The notes under the pieces were generated by a model, which saw only the letters and a list, made by a program, of their open reading frames with translations, ran no database searches and was not told where the DNA came from. A stretch of 14,849 bases of DNA, from NCBI GenBank assembly GCA_019136395.1, contig JAGVUH010000221.1, forward strand, positions 1 to 14,849, given 5' to 3'. Below are positions 1 through 7,110 of this stretch, piece after piece. This DNA comes from Gammaproteobacteria bacterium (GTDB lineage: Bacteria > Pseudomonadota > Gammaproteobacteria > Chromatiales > Chromatiaceae). Made by a program: the position numbers and the translations under genes. Numbering within the stretch: position 1 is the stretch's first letter; every line of letters begins with the position of its first letter.

Positions 1-129
1 CATGGCCGGGGTGAGCACGAAGGCCCCGCCGGAGCCGATGAAGCCCGAGACCATGCCGCCGACGAAGCCGACCACGAAGAGTGCCAGGCCGGAGGTCAGG
101 GTGATATCGATGAAAAGATTACTGTCCAC
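1..129 (-). CDS. TauE/SafE-family anion permease, N-terminal part (runs off left edge)
   Basis: Reading leftward from a GTG at 129-127, 43 codons stay open to the window edge. The predicted start is MDSNLFIDITL, followed by a hydrophobic, glycine-rich helix containing GFVGGMVSGFIGSGGAFVL (about residues 21-39). This glycine-rich first membrane segment is typical of the TauE/SafE (DUF81) family, integral membrane proteins that export sulfite, sulfoacetate or related anions. The GTG is chosen because a GGAG lies 9 nt upstream and the stop of the preceding gene ends 18 nt away, which suggests one transcript with the small membrane-protein gene. Only the first helix is visible, so the substrate cannot be judged. 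Confidence 0.75.
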   Translation of the reverse strand, partial: MDSNLFIDITLTSGLALFVVGFVGGMVSGFIGSGGAFVLTPAM

Positions 130-147
130 TGATGACGACTCCGTGGT

Positions 148-501
148 TTAGGACTGGGCGATGGGCCGGTTACCGGATGGGTTAGCCTGCTGACCGCGCT
201 GGGGCGAGGTGGCGGAGGCGGTCTTGCTGCCGCCCTGGCTGCCGGCTTTGCTGACGGGCTTGGCGCCGCTCTTGGCGGCGCGCAAACCGAGGCTTTCCCA
301 GAAGTGACCGGTGAAAGCGCCATGGAAATAGGAAAAAACGAAGGCCACCACCACCGGGATCAGAAACAAGGACTTGTGCTCTTTGGTCTGCTCGGCCCAG
401 GCGACAAACTGGTCCGCGTAGATATAGAGCAAGGCATAGAGCAGGAGGCTGGCAACCCCATAGAGCAGGGTAGCGGTGATGGGGCGTTTGGCGTGCGGCA
501 T
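148..501 (-). CDS. Small two-helix membrane protein upstream of TauE/SafE permease
   Basis: The 117-residue product has two predicted membrane segments, about residues 10-30 and 45-65. The second contains FLIPVVVAFVFSYFHGAFTG. A basic, Ser/Gly/Lys-rich tail of about 45 residues follows and looks disordered. The ATG start has a GAGGA six bases upstream. It lies between the UspA-like gene and the permease on the same strand, with only 18 nt to the permease start. I recall similar short proteins next to TauE/SafE permeases in sulfur-metabolising proteobacteria, so an accessory subunit of that permease is a reasonable inference. No enzymatic motif is visible and the function is unknown. Confidence 0.7.
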   Translation of the reverse strand: MPHAKRPITATLLYGVASLLLYALLYIYADQFVAWAEQTKEHKSLFLIPVVVAFVFSYFHGAFTGHFWESLGLRAAKSGAKPVSKAGSQGGSKTASATSPQRGQQANPSGNRPIAQS

Positions 502-542
502 GGGTAATCCTCTGGTGCAAAAGGGTCTGGGGAGTGAGTGAG

Positions 543-695
543 CTAGGTGTGGTTCCGGCGTCGGTGCGGCTCCGGGGTTAAACCCAAGCGGCCGGACGGT
601 TCGCGTTCAGGGGCCGCCGGCAAGAGGTAGGGGAGACGCCGCATGGATGGTCGGGGCCTGAGGTCGCGAGCCACGCGACCCTCATCGGGGGTCAT
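543..695 (-). CDS. Possible 50-residue coupled ORF after the UspA-like gene
   Basis: An ATG overlaps the stop of the UspA-like gene in an ATGA arrangement, a common sign of translational coupling. The 50-residue product is rich in Arg and Pro (starts MTPDEGRVARDLRPRPSMRR) with no hydrophobic segment or motif. Proline- and arginine-rich frames arise easily by chance in DNA of this base composition. I do not recognise it and regard it as doubtful. The rest of 502-691 shows nothing else. Confidence 0.2.
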   Translation of the reverse strand: MTPDEGRVARDLRPRPSMRRLPYLLPAAPEREPSGRLGLTPEPHRRRNHT

Positions 696-1237
696 GAAGC
701 AGCCCGCTGGAGCCTGGCGGATGGCTCTCGGGGCGGCTCCAGGTGATCGCCGACGACCACCACGGGCACGGGAGACTCCCCGCCGAACAAGCCACCCTTG
801 CCAGGCACCAGACACCGTACCGGGTCGTCGGGGGTGCCACTGATGGCGAAGAGGACCCGGGAGCGGCGCTCCAGGATGCGCGCCACGTTGCGACGGTTGA
901 CCCGGGGCAGCTCTTCCGCCTCGCAGGCGATACCCGACAGCAGTGGCTGATGCGCGCTGATCAGGGCGTGCAGGCGTTGGGGATCCGTGCAGAGCAGCAG
1001 CAGGTCCGCCTGGAGGCGGCGACAGACGCTGGCCGCGTATTCCAGGACGGCGAGCGGCAGGGAGGCGCCGATGCCGAGGGCGATCAGGCGCCGCCCCGGT
1101 GCGGGAGGCGTCAGGTGATGCGGCGCGGGGAGTGCGGCGAGGGCCGCCTCCATGCGATAGCGCCCGCTGACTTCGCCGGTCGGGCACTGCCCCAGGGCGG
1201 TAAAGGCTTGTTTGAGTTGGTCGGAAAAGCTGGCCAT
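692..1237 (-). CDS. UspA-like conserved protein in the TauE/SafE operon
   Basis: The 181-residue product has an N-terminal part of about 48 residues. A region resembling the universal stress protein fold follows: a beta strand RLIALGIGAS (50-59), then LEYAASVCRRLQADLLLL (65-82) as the first helix and second strand, and a final strand PVPVVVVGD (156-164). The classical Gly-x2-Gly-x9-Gly-Ser/Thr ATP-binding signature is not clear, so it may not bind ATP. The start MASFSDQL is preferred over upstream codons because an AGGA lies shortly before it. It is the first gene of a minus-strand group with the small membrane protein and the permease, suggesting a regulatory or stress-linked partner of that transporter. 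The family assignment rests on fold-like pattern only. Confidence 0.55.
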   Translation of the reverse strand: MASFSDQLKQAFTALGQCPTGEVSGRYRMEAALAALPAPHHLTPPAPGRRLIALGIGASLPLAVLEYAASVCRRLQADLLLLCTDPQRLHALISAHQPLLSGIACEAEELPRVNRRNVARILERRSRVLFAISGTPDDPVRCLVPGKGGLFGGESPVPVVVVGDHLEPPREPSARLQRAAS

Positions 1238-1577
1238 GAGGTTCCTCGGTACTGGCGGGGAATCGCTGGCGGCGAGGAATCGGCTTCCGCCTGTTCCTCG
1301 CGCCACCAGCGTGTCGTGGTGTTGGCGGGGAACCCGTGGTGGCTGAGCTTCCCCTTTGGCCTTGGCTAATGCAGATTGCTTGCCAAGAAAGGGAATAACT
1401 TATATTTCAAATGATTGTAGTGATTGCTGGGCGCGGGCGCGGCTGGCGGGTCGTTGCACCCGCGAACACCGGGGGGATACCCAGGGTTCACCCCGGGTAA
1501 GCGGCGCGATCGCGGCAGAGACAGGGCGGCGAGATTTGGCAACGATTGCCGGCATCTGGTCCCTGGATTGGCCTCCC

Positions 1578-1623
1578 GTTGGTCACAGCGTTGCGGGACG
1601 CAACAGGATTGTGAACCTGCAAC
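1578..1623. repeat. Nested inverted repeats with tight 6-bp hairpin
   Basis: A perfect hairpin GTTGCG / CGCAAC (1590-1595 and 1599-1604, 3-base loop) sits inside an imperfect outer repeat, with arms GTTGGTCAC (1578-1586) and GTGAACCTGCAAC (1611-1623). It could be an operator or an RNA structure in the leader of the kinase gene. No function is shown. Confidence 0.4.
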
Positions 1624-1635
1624 ACCTTTTCTGGA

Positions 1636-1695
1636 CCGGCCCTAGCCATTGGGCCGGCCCTGGCCACGAGCTTGTCCCTGGCCACTGGCTTGTCC
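1636..1695. repeat. 7-bp inverted repeat followed by an 18-bp tandem duplication
   Basis: CCGGCCC (1636-1642) and GGGCCGG (1651-1657) form a perfect stem with an 8-base loop. Directly after it, an 18-base unit at 1660-1677 (CTGGCCACGAGCTTGTCC) is repeated at 1678-1695 with two mismatches. The pair lies 50-110 bases upstream of the kinase start, so it may lie in the 5' leader or the promoter. Confidence 0.55.
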
Positions 1696-1746
1696 CGCCG
1701 GAGCGGGGGACAATCTCCCCACTCTCCCTCCCGAGGATGCTGGCCG

Positions 1747-3384
1747 ATGGCTACCCCTTCCCTTGATGACGCGCGGGATCTTCCCTACGCCGCCGAGCGG
1801 GACTTCCCGCGCCTGGTCGCCGGTCTGCGCCGGCCCGAGGCCTACCCGCCGGGGCTGATCGGCGCCGAGGGGGCGATCGAGCACCTGGAGACCCATATCT
1901 CCCACGTCTTTCTCGCCGGGGACCGGGCCTACAAGCTCAAGAAACCGGTCAACCTGGGCTTCCTCGACTTCTCGACCGCCGAGCGCCGTCTGGAGTTTTG
2001 TCGCGAGGAATTACGCCTCAACCACCGCCTCGCCCCCGAGCTTTACCTGGGCCTGGTCGCGGTCACCGGCACCCCGGACCAGCCGCGGCTCGGTGGCGAC
2101 GGGCCGGTCCTGGAATACGCGGTGGAGATGCGGCGCTTCGACCAGGGGGACCGGCTCGACCACCGCGTCCTCACCCCGGCGCTGATCGACCGCCTCGCGG
2201 CCCGCCTGGCCGCCTTCCATGACGGTCTGTCACCCGCTGCGGCGGACAGCCCCTATGGCACCCCGGAGGCGGTCCTGGCGCCCATGGTGGAGAACTTCCG
2301 CCAGATCCGCGCCCGCTCCCTGGGGACTGAGTGCCAGGCGGGGCTGGACCGGCTGGAGGAGTGGACCCGCGCCCGCTGGCGGGAGCTAACCCCCGTGATC
2401 GAGCAACGGCGGGCGGCGGGCCGGGTGCGGGAATGCCACGGCGACCTGCACCGCGGCAACATTGCCCTGGTGAAGGGGGAGCCCCTGTTCTTCGATGCCC
2501 TGGAGTTCGCCCCCCAACTGCGCTGGATTGACACCGCCAGCGAACTGGCCTTCCTACTCATGGACCTGGAGGAGGCGGGGGAGGGGCCATTGGCGCGACG
2601 GCTGCTCAACGCCTATCTGGAACAGAGCGGGGACTACGACGCCCTCCAGGTCCTGGACCTGTACCAGGTCTATCGTGCCCTGGTGCGGGCCAAGGTCCTG
2701 GCCATCCGCCTTGGGCAGGGGGAGCTGACGGCGGAGGAAGCCGTCGCCGATCACCAGGCCTGCGCCGGCTACCTGGCCCTGGCTGCGTCCTACACCCGTC
2801 GCCGGGAGCGCCAACCACGGCTGCTCCTGACCTCCGGCCTGTCCGGCTCTGGCAAGAGTTGGCTTGCCAGCCGATTACGCGAGGCCTTGCCCGTCATCCA
2901 TCTGCGCTCCGACATCGAGCGCAAGCGCCTCTTCGGCTTCGCCCCGGAGGAACGGACGGGGAGCCCCACCGACGGCGGCATCTACACCCCCGACGCCAGC
3001 GGCCGGACCTACGACCGGTTGCGGGAACTGGCGGCGATGATCCTGGGCTGCGGTTATGACGTCCTGGTGGACGCCACCTTCCTCCGCCGGGACCAGCGTC
3101 GCGTCTTTCGCGAACTGGCCGCGGCCCAGGGGGCGGGCTTCGCCCTGTTGGTCATGGAGGCCCCGATCGAGGTTCTGCGGGAGCGGGTCGCCAGCCGCCA
3201 GGCGACGGGGGCCGACGCCTCCGAGGCGGGGTTGGCGGTGCTGGAGCGGCAGTTGCGCACTCAGGAGGCGCTGGCGGCGGAGGAAATGCCTCAGGCCTTG
3301 ATCGTTGATGCCACTGCCCCACCAGCCTTGGAGGAGTTAATGGCAGCGGTGGCTGAACTGACGGGGGTTGGGCTGAATGACTAA
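1747..3384 (+). CDS. Fused APH-like phosphotransferase / P-loop kinase
   Basis: The 545-residue product joins two kinase-like domains. The N-terminal part (about 20-345) resembles the aminoglycoside phosphotransferase fold: VFLAGDRAYKLKKPV supplies a candidate ATP-binding lysine, and HGDLHRGN (231-238) is the catalytic loop, with FFDALEF after it as the metal-binding Asp segment. The C-terminal part (about 358-545) is a P-loop kinase with Walker A GLSGSGKS (364-371) and a Zeta-toxin/AAA_33-like layout. Proteins of this architecture (COG2187 joined to COG0645) are widespread in proteobacteria, about 500-550 residues long, and their substrate is not established. The start is chosen at MATPSLDD because GAGGA lies nine bases upstream; a longer frame from 1672 lacks such a site. 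The gene stands alone, converging on argG. Nothing links it to antibiotic resistance here. Confidence 0.88.
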   Translation: MATPSLDDARDLPYAAERDFPRLVAGLRRPEAYPPGLIGAEGAIEHLETHISHVFLAGDRAYKLKKPVNLGFLDFSTAERRLEFCREELRLNHRLAPELYLGLVAVTGTPDQPRLGGDGPVLEYAVEMRRFDQGDRLDHRVLTPALIDRLAARLAAFHDGLSPAAADSPYGTPEAVLAPMVENFRQIRARSLGTECQAGLDRLEEWTRARWRELTPVIEQRRAAGRVRECHGDLHRGNIALVKGEPLFFDALEFAPQLRWIDTASELAFLLMDLEEAGEGPLARRLLNAYLEQSGDYDALQVLDLYQVYRALVRAKVLAIRLGQGELTAEEAVADHQACAGYLALAASYTRRRERQPRLLLTSGLSGSGKSWLASRLREALPVIHLRSDIERKRLFGFAPEERTGSPTDGGIYTPDASGRTYDRLRELAAMILGCGYDVLVDATFLRRDQRRVFRELAAAQGAGFALLVMEAPIEVLRERVASRQATGADASEAGLAVLERQLRTQEALAAEEMPQALIVDATAPPALEELMAAVAELTGVGLND

Positions 3385-3516
3385 ATTCACTACTGCCCAG
3401 TCTTGGTGTGTAGGTTTGGTCATGAATCATGTGGCCGATGAGTTCTGAGCCGGCACCAGTTCAGACGGCTGAGCGCCGTCGCCCTCGGCTGACAGAGAGC
3501 AGGGCTGGGGGATGAG

Positions 3517-3568
3517 CCTCAGCCCATTTATTCGGCGGCTGGGCTGAGGGCGGAGGCCCCTCAGCCCA
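3517..3568. terminator. Three-arm competing hairpins between convergent genes
   Basis: A 10-base element occurs three times in alternating orientation: CCTCAGCCCA at 3517-3526, its complement TGGGCTGAGG at 3540-3549, and CCTCAGCCCA again at 3559-3568. The middle arm can pair with either outer arm (loops of 13 and 9 bases) but not both. Lying between the converging kinase and argG genes, it probably acts as a bidirectional transcription stop, although neither strand shows a strong T-run after the stem. The rest of 3385-3603 holds nothing recognisable. Confidence 0.5.
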
Positions 3569-3603
3569 GGTGATGACAGGCAAAGGTTAAGCCTGGCTAA
3601 CTG

Positions 3604-4824
3604 TCAGCCCCGGCGCCGGGCGGCGACCCGCAGGCGCAAGGCGTTGAGGCGAATGAACCCGGTGGCGTCGCCCTGGTGGTAGGCGCCAGCATCCTCCTCG
3701 AAGGTGGCGATGCGGGTGTCGAACAGGCTGTTGGTCTCTGAGCGCCGGCCCACGGCCATGACGTTGCCCTTGTAGAGCTTGAGGCGCACCTCGCCGTTGA
3801 CCACCTGCTGGGTCTGGTCGATGGCGGCCTGGAGCATCTCCCGCTCCGGGGCGAACCAGTAGCCGTTATAGACCAGGCTGGCGTAGCGCGGCATCAGTTC
3901 ATCCTTGAGGTGGGCGGCCTCGCGGTCCAGGGTCAGGGACTCCATGGCGCGGTGGGCCTTGAGCAGGATGGTGCCGCCGGGGGTCTCGTAGCAGCCGCGG
4001 GACTTCATGCCGACGTAGCGGTTCTCGACGATGTCCGCCCGACCGATGCCGTTGGCCCCGCCGATGCGGTTCAGCTCCGCCAGCACCTGGGCCGGGGTCA
4101 TGGCCTGGCCGTCGATGGCCACCACGTCGCCCTTCTCGAAGGTCAGGACGAGATAGGTCGGTTGATCCGGGGCCTGCTCCGGCGGCACCGTCCAACGCCA
4201 CATGTCGGCGCCGGGCTCGACCCAGGGGTCCTCCAGGTCATAGCCTTCGTAAGAGATGTGCAGCAGGTTGGCGTCCATGGAATAGGGCGACTTGGTGCCG
4301 TCACGCTTCATCTCCACGGCGATGCCGCGACTGGCGGCATAGTCCATGAGTTTCTCGCGGGACAGCAGGTCCCACTCCCGCCAGGGGGCGATAATCTTGA
4401 TCTCGGGGTTGAGGGCGAAGGCGGTGAGCTCGAAGCGCACCTGGTCGTTACCTTTGCCAGTGGCACCGTGGGCGATGGCGTCGGCGCCGGTCTCGGCGGC
4501 GATCTCGATCAGGCGCTTGGCGATCAGGGGCCGGGCGATGGAGGTGCCGAGCAGGTACTCGCCCTCGTAGAGGGCGTTGGCGCGGAACATGGGGAAGACG
4601 AAATCGCGGACGAACTCCTCGCGCAGGTCGTCGATGTAGATTTCCTTGATCCCCGCCGCCAGGGCCTTGGCCCGTGCCGGCTCCAGCTCCTCGCCCTGGC
4701 CGATGTCGGCGGTGAAGGTCACCACCTCGCAGCCATACTCCTCCTGCAGCCACTTGAGGATGACCGAGGTGTCCAAGCCGCCAGAATAGGCCAACACCAC
4801 CTTCTTAATATCGATCTTCGCCAT
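3604..4824 (-). CDS. argG: Argininosuccinate synthase
   Basis: This 406-residue cytoplasmic enzyme makes argininosuccinate from citrulline, aspartate and ATP, the penultimate step of arginine synthesis. The N-terminus [15 protein letters not shown] carries the SGGLDTS pyrophosphate-loop motif (14-20) of N-type ATP pyrophosphatases. Family-typical segments follow, including [27 protein letters not shown] and [13 protein letters not shown]. The length matches the roughly 400-residue class found in most bacteria rather than the longer E. coli form. The ATG at 4824 has a GGGAG six bases upstream. It is transcribed alone from a visible promoter and divergently from the BREX locus, so it marks the chromosomal flank next to the defence island. 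Confidence 0.97.
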   Translation of the reverse strand: MAKIDIKKVVLAYSGGLDTSVILKWLQEEYGCEVVTFTADIGQGEELEPARAKALAAGIKEIYIDDLREEFVRDFVFPMFRANALYEGEYLLGTSIARPLIAKRLIEIAAETGADAIAHGATGKGNDQVRFELTAFALNPEIKIIAPWREWDLLSREKLMDYAASRGIAVEMKRDGTKSPYSMDANLLHISYEGYDLEDPWVEPGADMWRWTVPPEQAPDQPTYLVLTFEKGDVVAIDGQAMTPAQVLAELNRIGGANGIGRADIVENRYVGMKSRGCYETPGGTILLKAHRAMESLTLDREAAHLKDELMPRYASLVYNGYWFAPEREMLQAAIDQTQQVVNGEVRLKLYKGNVMAVGRRSETNSLFDTRIATFEEDAGAYHQGDATGFIRLNALRLRVAARRRG

Positions 4825-4864
4825 GAGGGCTCCCGCCTAAGGTCGCAAATTCGGAAAAGGGCGC

Positions 4865-4893
4865 AGTATATAGGGCACCCGGACTGACGTCAT
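4865..4893 (-). promoter_or_regulatory. Sigma70-type promoter of argG
   Basis: On the minus strand, ATGACG (4893-4888, 4 of 6 to consensus) and TATACT (4870-4865, 5 of 6) are separated by exactly 17 bases. Transcription would start near 4858, giving a leader of about 35 bases before the argG start. I see no clear ArgR operator. Confidence 0.6.
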
Positions 4894-4940
4894 GACCGGC
4901 CAGGGCTAAGCGTCCATGCCCGCCACTCTAAGCCTTCTCC

Positions 4941-4976
4941 CCTCACTCCTCACCCCTGAATCCTCACTCCTCACCC
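4941..4976. repeat. 15-bp direct repeat in pyrimidine-rich tract
   Basis: CCTCACTCCTCACCC occurs at 4941-4955 and again, identical, at 4962-4976, with six bases between. It lies in the 324-base space between argG and the first BREX gene. Also in that space are a small symmetrical element (TGCAT-TTTT-ATGCA, 4988-5001) and a 5-bp hairpin ACCGG/CCGGT (5017-5031). The repeat looks like a simple dispersed-repeat copy at the edge of the defence island; its role is unknown. Confidence 0.6.
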
Positions 4977-5089
4977 TTCACTTGGTCTGCATTTTTATGC
5001 AAAAACTGGCTACCATACCGGACGCGCCGGTTAAGTGAATTGCCACCAGCTGCCGCTCGCGCCTCCTCAGTTTGTGGAAATGTAACTTG

Positions 5090-5118
5090 TTGTAATTTGA
5101 GGATTTGGATGCGATAAG
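5090..5118 (+). promoter_or_regulatory. Candidate promoter of the BREX operon
   Basis: TTGTAA (5090-5095, 4 of 6) and GATAAG (5113-5118, 4 of 6) are 17 bases apart in an AT-rich patch just ahead of the first BREX gene. Both boxes are weak matches, so this is a tentative placement. No upstream regulator gene such as brxR is present between argG and the operon. Confidence 0.35.
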
Positions 5119-5148
5119 GCGTAATTCAGGCCAGGACCGTGATGGTGG

Positions 5149-5742
5149 ATGCCTTCCCGTGAAGCCAAGTGGATGATCCTTGTGATACCCGAAATCGATC
5201 TGACTCGCTTGTTCAAGCTGCGTTTGGTCATCGCCCGTCACGGTGAGATGGACGCCGCTGGCTGGTGGAACACCAAGGGTATCCTGGGGCGTCATGGCTC
5301 CCTGGTGCTCAAGCGCGGATTTCCGGCGACACATTATTTCGCCCAGGCCCGCATCGCCTTCGCCGTCGCCCGCGGTCGTTGTCACGACCTCTTTGATCCA
5401 CCCGGCTGCATGACGCTGTGGAGCCTGCCAGCCGAGATCGAGGACCAGTTCGAGGAGCAGTGGCCGGATTGGCTCGATCAAGGCGAGCGCTGGGCCACCT
5501 TCTTCGAGCGGCTTGCCGCGCCGCGGGGCGAGAACCTGCTTTCAGCCCTCGGGGACTTCGGCCTCATCGAGCATAGGCACCTGGAAGCCGTCAGCAAGCT
5601 GCGTCGCTCGGCCGAGGGCCGATCCGTCCCCTTGCCGGGCACCTATCGCCCGAACGACGAGACCATCACCCTGCTGGCCGCTGGCTTTGCCCGCAGCGAA
5701 CAGGGCAATCCCGCCATCCCCTATGCACGGCTTGAGGACTGA
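5149..5742 (+). CDS. brxE: BrxE-like BREX protein
   Basis: This is a 197-residue soluble protein with no membrane segment or catalytic motif that I can identify. Residues DLTRLFKLRLVIARHGEMDAAGWWNT, the segment FDPPGCMTLWSLPAEIEDQFE, and the end RSVPLPGTYRPNDETITLLAAGFARS resemble what I recall of the BrxE family, a protein of unknown role found at the head of type 6 BREX operons. Position supports this: it lies directly before brxA with a 3-base gap. The start at 5149 has an AGGA 12 bases upstream. A second in-frame ATG at 5173 (MILVIPEIDL) is also plausible, with GAAG 8 bases before it. The assignment to BrxE is from memory of the family and from order, not from a search. Confidence 0.65.
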   Translation: MPSREAKWMILVIPEIDLTRLFKLRLVIARHGEMDAAGWWNTKGILGRHGSLVLKRGFPATHYFAQARIAFAVARGRCHDLFDPPGCMTLWSLPAEIEDQFEEQWPDWLDQGERWATFFERLAAPRGENLLSALGDFGLIEHRHLEAVSKLRRSAEGRSVPLPGTYRPNDETITLLAAGFARSEQGNPAIPYARLED

Positions 5743-5745
5743 GGC

Positions 5746-6522
5746 ATGGCGGACCGGCCCAAGCCCGCCTCTTGCCTCGCGATCAAAGGTTCCCTAATCG
5801 AAGAGACCTACGACGTTTTTCGAGCCTGGGACGATCGGCTTTCCAAGACCGAGAATCTCAAGCGCGCGCGGCAGGAAAACACCATGGGCGCCGGGAGTGC
5901 CAACTGGGCGCAAAATGTTTCCTGGGCGCTGAGTCGCCGCTTCGACCCAGCAGGGCGCGACCGCCCGCTGGTGGAACTGGCCAAAGCCGGTTGCGACCGC
6001 GAGGTCTGGAAACCCCTGCTCCTCTTTCACCTGACCCGCGACGATTTCCTGGTGCGGGATTTTCTGGTCAATTGGCTCTACCCCCAGTTCACCGCTGGCG
6101 CCTACCGGCTGGGGGTCGAGGACGTCCTCCCATATCTACAGGCGCTGACCAAAAAAAAGGGCCTCGACTGGTCTGGAAGTTGGAGCGAGGCAACGCTGAA
6201 TCGCGTGGCCTCCGGACTGCTGCGCCTCGCCGTCGACTTCGGGCTCCTGAAAGGTACCCGGACGCGGGAGTTCGCCTCCTACCACCTGCCGGAAACAAGC
6301 TTCCTCTATCTGCTCCATGCCCTGCTGGATACGCGGGCCAACGCCCGCCTCGTCATCGAGGCCGAGGAATGGCATCTATACCTCATGAACGCCACGGACG
6401 TGGAGCGTGAGCTGTTTCGTCTGCACCAGTTCTGCAAACTGCATTACGAGGTGGCCGGCAGCTTGGCACGGCTCAAGCTGCCCGCCGCCTCGGCGGTCGA
6501 CTATGTCTGGGAGATGCGCTGA
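5746..6522 (+). CDS. brxA: BrxA (DUF1819) BREX protein
   Basis: The 258-residue product matches the DUF1819/BrxA pattern: a short N-terminal helix-rich region (SLIEETYDVFRAWDDRLS, about 14-31) and a central block WKPLLLFHLTRDDFLVRDFLVNWLYP. A long helical C-terminal half follows with SGLLRLAVDFGLLKG and LPETSFLYLLHALLD. BrxA is a small helical DNA-binding component of BREX, required for defence in some systems. The ATG has GAGGA seven bases upstream, within the end of the brxE-like gene, so the two are probably co-translated; its stop overlaps the brxB start. It contains a run of eight A at 6151-6158 encoding Lys-Lys-Lys, unusual in this GC-rich gene and possibly prone to slippage. It is somewhat longer than the roughly 200-residue BrxA of type 1 systems. 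Confidence 0.85.
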   Translation: MADRPKPASCLAIKGSLIEETYDVFRAWDDRLSKTENLKRARQENTMGAGSANWAQNVSWALSRRFDPAGRDRPLVELAKAGCDREVWKPLLLFHLTRDDFLVRDFLVNWLYPQFTAGAYRLGVEDVLPYLQALTKKKGLDWSGSWSEATLNRVASGLLRLAVDFGLLKGTRTREFASYHLPETSFLYLLHALLDTRANARLVIEAEEWHLYLMNATDVERELFRLHQFCKLHYEVAGSLARLKLPAASAVDYVWEMR

Positions 6523-7100
6523 TGTCCGACTGGCGGGAACGTCTCACCCAGGTCCTCGAACCCTTGCTGCGACAGCCGGACCCCCGCCAGCAGCTTGGCG
6601 CCTACCATGACATGCCCTACGCCATCTTCTGCTATCCGCCGGAGGCCGAATTCGACCTGCGCCAGCAGATTGCCCTTTTGCGAACCCGGCTGGAGCAGGC
6701 GGGTAAGCGGGTGAAGGTCATCTCCCTGGCCGAATGTCTGGATGAGGCCTTGGCCGCCGAGGGCATGGACACCGAGGCCCTCGTCGCTGCCGAGCAGTCC
6801 GTCGGTCTCGACACCACGGTGCTCACCATCTTCCAGATCCTCAGCGAGTACCAGCCCCTGGACGAGTTGGTCGCCCGCCGCATCCCCGCTGACGCCGATC
6901 CACGCCGCGATCTGGTGTTCATCGTGCGCGTGGGTGCCCTTTTCCCCATGTACCGCACCTCCGCCCTCCTGGAGCAGCTCAAGGGCAAGCTCCAGATCCC
7001 CGCCGTGCTCTTCTACCCCGGCGAGACGGACGGCCCCGCGGGCCTGCGCTTCATGGGCGTCCTGGATGCCGATCCCAACTACCGGCCCAAGATCTTCTGA
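6522..7100 (+). CDS. brxB: BrxB (DUF1788) BREX protein
   Basis: The 192-residue product shows the DUF1788 signature throughout: PYAIFCYPPEAEFDLRQQI near residues 30-48, then FIVRVGALFPMYRTSALLEQL (133-153), then VLFYPGET and GLRFMG, and the family-typical end NYRPKIF (186-192). BrxB is part of the BREX core complex with BrxC and PglX; its biochemical role is not settled. The start codon overlaps the brxA stop by one base (TGATG), with GGAG eight bases upstream, so the two are translationally coupled. It is full length and intact. Confidence 0.92.
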   Translation: MSDWRERLTQVLEPLLRQPDPRQQLGAYHDMPYAIFCYPPEAEFDLRQQIALLRTRLEQAGKRVKVISLAECLDEALAAEGMDTEALVAAEQSVGLDTTVLTIFQILSEYQPLDELVARRIPADADPRRDLVFIVRVGALFPMYRTSALLEQLKGKLQIPAVLFYPGETDGPAGLRFMGVLDADPNYRPKIF

Positions 7101-7110
7101 GGACCACGTT

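Larger units (their letters stand above)
1238..1746. other. Divergent intergenic region with AT-rich island and hairpins
   Basis: No convincing gene lies between the minus-strand UspA-like gene and the plus-strand kinase gene. Open frames here are short, lack good start signals and read as low-complexity protein. An AT-rich patch at about 1366-1428 is the likeliest promoter area for one or both divergent genes, but I see no clean -35/-10 pair. The right half holds inverted and tandem repeats, listed separately. The 1733-1737 GAGGA at the right end is the ribosome binding site of the kinase gene. Confidence 0.5.

Noticed and set aside
743..1369. 208-codon plus-strand open frame
   Set aside because: It lies antisense to the UspA-like gene, lacks a ribosome site, and reads as compositionally biased protein with no motif.
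1366..1428. Plus-strand promoter from TTGCCA (1380) and TATATT (1401)
   Set aside because: The spacing is only 15 bases and it lies over 300 bases from the kinase start, so it is not supported.
1672..1746. Earlier start for the fused kinase
   Set aside because: The extra 25 residues come from the tandem-repeat region and have no ribosome site; the ATG at 1747 has one.
3910..4887. 325-codon plus-strand open frame
   Set aside because: It is the antisense shadow of argG; the minus-strand protein is unmistakable and explains the open frame.
5772..6410. 212-codon frame overlapping brxA
   Set aside because: It has low-complexity Arg/Pro/Gly composition and is treated as the shadow of brxA, apart from its possible role as the -1 frame after the A run.
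6742..7110. Extended N-terminus for brxC
   Set aside because: It would overlap brxB almost entirely, reads as Ser/Pro-rich nonsense, and the ATG at 7111 has a good GAGGA and a family-typical start.
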